A stretch of 64,000 nucleotides of DNA, from contig DLHO01000025.1 of assembly GCA_002483265.1 (NCBI GenBank), positions 1 through 64,000 on the forward strand. Reading direction: 5' to 3'. The position numbers and the translations under genes were made by a program. This DNA comes from Flavobacteriales bacterium UBA7666 (lineage in GTDB: Bacteria; Bacteroidota; Bacteroidia; Flavobacteriales_D; Crocinitomicaceae). Positions 61,484-64,000 of this stretch are shown here, piece by piece (position 1 is the stretch's first letter; every line of letters starts with the position of its first letter). The notes under the pieces were generated by a model. It was given only the letters and a program-made list of their open reading frames with translations. It was not told where the DNA came from and did not search any database.

Positions 61484-64000
61484 ATGGAGCAGCAAGCACC
61501 CTATAAATCCAAAAACAATATCCGAATTGTCACAGCAGCATCCTTGTTTGATGGACACGACGCAGCAATCAATATCATGCGTCGTATCATTCAATCTACC
61601 GGTTGTGAGGTAATTCATTTAGGTCATGATCGTTCGGTGGAAGAAGTTGTTGATACAGCAATTCAGGAAGATGCGCAGGCAATTGCAATGACTTCATACC
61701 AAGGAGGGCATACGGAATACTTCAAATACATGCACGATTTATTGAAGGAAAAAGGTGCGCCACATATCAAAATATTTGGTGGTGGTGGAGGAACTATTCT
61801 CCTTTCGGAAATTGAAGAATTACAAAATTACGGGATCACACGTTTGTATCATCCGGATGATGGTCGTGCCCTTGGATTACAAGGAATGATCAATGATTTG
61901 GTTGAACGTTCGGATTACCCAATTGGAGATGTCTTGAATGGCGAAGTCAATCATTTAGCTGAAAAACATGTTCCGTCGATTGCTCGTTTGATTTCTGCAG
62001 CAGAAAATTATCCTGAGATGGCTGCTCCGGTTATGGAGCAAGTTCATCAGATTGCGGCTAAAAATGATGTTCCGGTTTTAGGAATCACCGGTACTGGCGG
62101 ATCAGGAAAATCTTCTTTGGTTGATGAATTGGTACGCCGTTTTTTAATGGATTTCTCAGACAAGCAAATTGCAGTAGTTTCTGTAGATCCATCCAAAAGA
62201 AAAACCGGTGGTGCATTGCTTGGTGACAGAATCCGTATGAATGCTATTAAGAACAATCGGGTATACATGCGTTCTTTGGCTACACGTCAATCCAATTTGG
62301 CTTTATCCAAACACGTTGCCGAAGCAATTCAAATTTTAAAAGCAGCAAATTACGACCTGATCATTTTGGAAACTTCCGGAATTGGTCAGTCAGACACGGA
62401 GATTTTAGATCACTCAGATGTTTCTTTGTATGTGATGACTCCTGAATACGGAGCTGCAACGCAGTTGGAGAAAATCGATATGTTGGATTTTGCTGATGTC
62501 ATTGCATTAAATAAATTCGATAAAAGAGGTGCCCTAGATGCATTGAGAGATGTGCGTAAACAATTCCAGCGTAACCACAATCTATGGGAGAAACCTGTAG
62601 ATGAAATGCCTGTTTTTGGTACAATCGCTTCCCAGTTCAATGATCCGGGAATGAATACCTTATATAAGGTGATCATGGATAAGGTGAAGGAAAAGACGAA
62701 TGCTCCTTTGGATTCTAAATTTGAGATTACGAAGGAAATGTCTGAAAAGATCTTCGTGATTCCACCGGATAGAACACGCTATTTATCTGAGATCTCTGAA
62801 AATAACAGAGGGTTTGATAAATGGGTCGATAAACAAGTAGATGCTGCAGATAGGTTATATGGTTTGCAAAGATCCATTGAAACAATCCAGGCAAGTTCCA
62901 TGGATGATAAAGATCGTTTGGTGAAAGGTGTTCAGGAAGCATTTGAGAACGTAAAACGTGATTTAGACCCACATAATTGGCAGTTACTGGAAGAATGGGA
63001 AGCGAAAAAAGCTTCTTATGCTGCACCGGAATTTATTTTCAAGGTTCGTGATAAGGAATTGAGAATGGCAACCCATACGGAATCATTGTCGCACACACAG
63101 ATTCCAAAAGTTGCACTTCCGAAATTCAAATCCTGGGGTGATATCTTGCGTTGGTCATTGCAGGAAAATGTTCCCGGAGAATTTCCGTATACATCTGGTT
63201 TATTTCCATTCAAAAGAGAAGGGGAAGATCCAACACGTATGTTTGCAGGAGAAGGTGGTCCGGAAAGAACCAATCGTCGTTTCCATTACGTGAGTTTGGG
63301 AATGCCGGCAAAACGTTTATCAACAGCTTTTGATTCAGTAACATTATATGGAAACGATCCGGATGTAAGACCGGATATTTATGGTAAAGTAGGAAACTCA
63401 GGAGTTTCGATCTGTTGCCTGGATGATGCAAAGAAATTGTATTCAGGGTTCGATTTATCCCATCCTGCAACGTCGGTTTCTATGACAATCAACGGGCCAG
63501 CTCCAATGTTGCTTGGATTCTTCATGAATGCGGCGATTGATCAGAATTGTGAGAAATACATCAAAGCAAACGACTTGGAGAAAGAGGTTGAAGCAAAGAT
63601 TGCTGCGATTTATAAGTCAAAAGGAGTAAAGAGACCAAGTTACCAAGGACCACTTCCGGAAGGAAATGATGGTTTAGGTCTATTCTTATTGGGAGTGACG
63701 GGAGATCAAGTGCTTCCGGCTGATGTATATGCAGAGATCAAGGTAGAAACATTGAAACAAGTTCGCGGAACTGTTCAGGCAGATATTTTAAAAGAAGATC
63801 AGGCTCAGAATACCTGTATTTTCTCTACAGAATTCGCATTGCGTTTGATGGGAGATGTGCAGCAGTATTTTATTGAACAACAAGTGCGTAATTTCTACTC
63901 CGTTTCTATTTCAGGATATCATATTGCTGAAGCAGGAGCGAATCCGATTACACAGTTGGCATTTACTTTGGCTAACGGCTTTACATATGTAGAGTATTAT
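61484..64000 (+). CDS. icmF: Fused isobutyryl-CoA mutase IcmF (partial, runs off the window)
   Basis: 839 codons are open to the right edge with no stop; the full protein is usually ~1,090-1,150 aa. Order of parts fits IcmF: an N-terminal B12-binding domain with cobalt-ligand His25 in LFDGHDAAINIM and a Gly-rich FGGGGGT; a MeaI-like G-protein chaperone with P-loop GITGTGGSGKSS (~200-211); a linker; then the mutase barrel from ~residue 550 (EFPYTSGLFPFKREGEDPTRMF...RRFHYVSLGMPAKRLSTAFDSVTLYG). FPYTxG fits isobutyryl-CoA mutase rather than methylmalonyl-CoA mutase. It interconverts isobutyryl- and n-butyryl-CoA, with the GTPase guarding cofactor loading. Confidence 0.93.
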   Translation, partial: MEQQAPYKSKNNIRIVTAASLFDGHDAAINIMRRIIQSTGCEVIHLGHDRSVEEVVDTAIQEDAQAIAMTSYQGGHTEYFKYMHDLLKEKGAPHIKIFGGGGGTILLSEIEELQNYGITRLYHPDDGRALGLQGMINDLVERSDYPIGDVLNGEVNHLAEKHVPSIARLISAAENYPEMAAPVMEQVHQIAAKNDVPVLGITGTGGSGKSSLVDELVRRFLMDFSDKQIAVVSVDPSKRKTGGALLGDRIRMNAIKNNRVYMRSLATRQSNLALSKHVAEAIQILKAANYDLIILETSGIGQSDTEILDHSDVSLYVMTPEYGAATQLEKIDMLDFADVIALNKFDKRGALDALRDVRKQFQRNHNLWEKPVDEMPVFGTIASQFNDPGMNTLYKVIMDKVKEKTNAPLDSKFEITKEMSEKIFVIPPDRTRYLSEISENNRGFDKWVDKQVDAADRLYGLQRSIETIQASSMDDKDRLVKGVQEAFENVKRDLDPHNWQLLEEWEAKKASYAAPEFIFKVRDKELRMATHTESLSHTQIPKVALPKFKSWGDILRWSLQENVPGEFPYTSGLFPFKREGEDPTRMFAGEGGPERTNRRFHYVSLGMPAKRLSTAFDSVTLYGNDPDVRPDIYGKVGNSGVSICCLDDAKKLYSGFDLSHPATSVSMTINGPAPMLLGFFMNAAIDQNCEKYIKANDLEKEVEAKIAAIYKSKGVKRPSYQGPLPEGNDGLGLFLLGVTGDQVLPADVYAEIKVETLKQVRGTVQADILKEDQAQNTCIFSTEFALRLMGDVQQYFIEQQVRNFYSVSISGYHIAEAGANPITQLAFTLANGFTYVEYY

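Noticed and set aside
61484..64000. Methylmalonyl-CoA mutase large subunit
   Set aside because: The B12 domain is N-terminal and followed by a G-protein domain, and the mutase part has FPYTxG; this is the IcmF arrangement.

Overview
The window reads as a chromosomal segment of a Bacteroidota bacterium, most likely Flavobacteriales and close to Fluviicola/Crocinitomicaceae (inference from gene content). The signs are type IX secretion C-terminal domains (types A and B), a PorE-like OmpA protein, a TonB receptor with a CarboxypepD_reg domain, bacillithiol synthesis (BshC), fused isobutyryl-CoA mutase (IcmF), TAnnTTTG promoter elements and an almost complete lack of Shine-Dalgarno sequences.

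Region 1 (1-17.7 kb) is accessory. It opens with a tRNA-Leu(GAG) gene and its terminator. Then come eight copies of a 28-bp direct repeat at 2763, 5618, 8472, 9825, 11890, 13026, 16716 and 17646. All have the same orientation as the tRNA, and most are followed at once by a terminator-like hairpin. The core resembles the tRNA 3' end (it starts GGTTCGAA and ends TGCGCAC), so each unit looks like a tRNA tail plus terminator, which is how an integration site would look. The repeats cut the region into eight one- or two-gene modules: a reverse transcriptase with a RecB-like PD-(D/E)XK protein; a WG-repeat secreted protein; a frameshifted PQQ-propeller protein; a pair of unknown proteins; an AraC regulator with a double SnoaL-like protein; a type B T9SS protein; a M43 metalloprotease with an SGNH hydrolase; and an unknown secreted protein. 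Gene orientation varies between modules while repeat orientation does not. No integrase is visible. This modular array, and the two-gene RT/nuclease module inside it, are the most unusual content here.

Region 2 (17.7-26 kb) holds mixed genes: a double aspartyl-protease/PDZ lipoprotein, Crp-like regulator, SDR oxidoreductase, two unknown proteins, APC permease, FAH-family protein and DnaQ-like exonuclease.

Region 3 (26-64 kb) is ordinary core chromosome: PorE-like OmpA protein, 2-oxoacid dehydrogenase E2, glycosyltransferase, RidA, PabA/TrpG, the rsfS-ftsH and cdsA-psd pairs, BirA, pyrE with a divergent Nudix gene, a NarL-type two-component pair, DUF1573 protein, cyclophilin, BshC, TonB receptor, ArfB, LemA-HtpX, a fatty acid hydroxylase, a SpoIIE-type phosphatase, thioesterase, a LytS/LytTR pair, and the 5' part of icmF, which runs off the right edge.

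Several core genes carry a TAnnTTTG box only 3-6 nt before the ATG, implying leaderless mRNAs. Small dispersed repeats typical of this phylum lie in the intergenic gaps.
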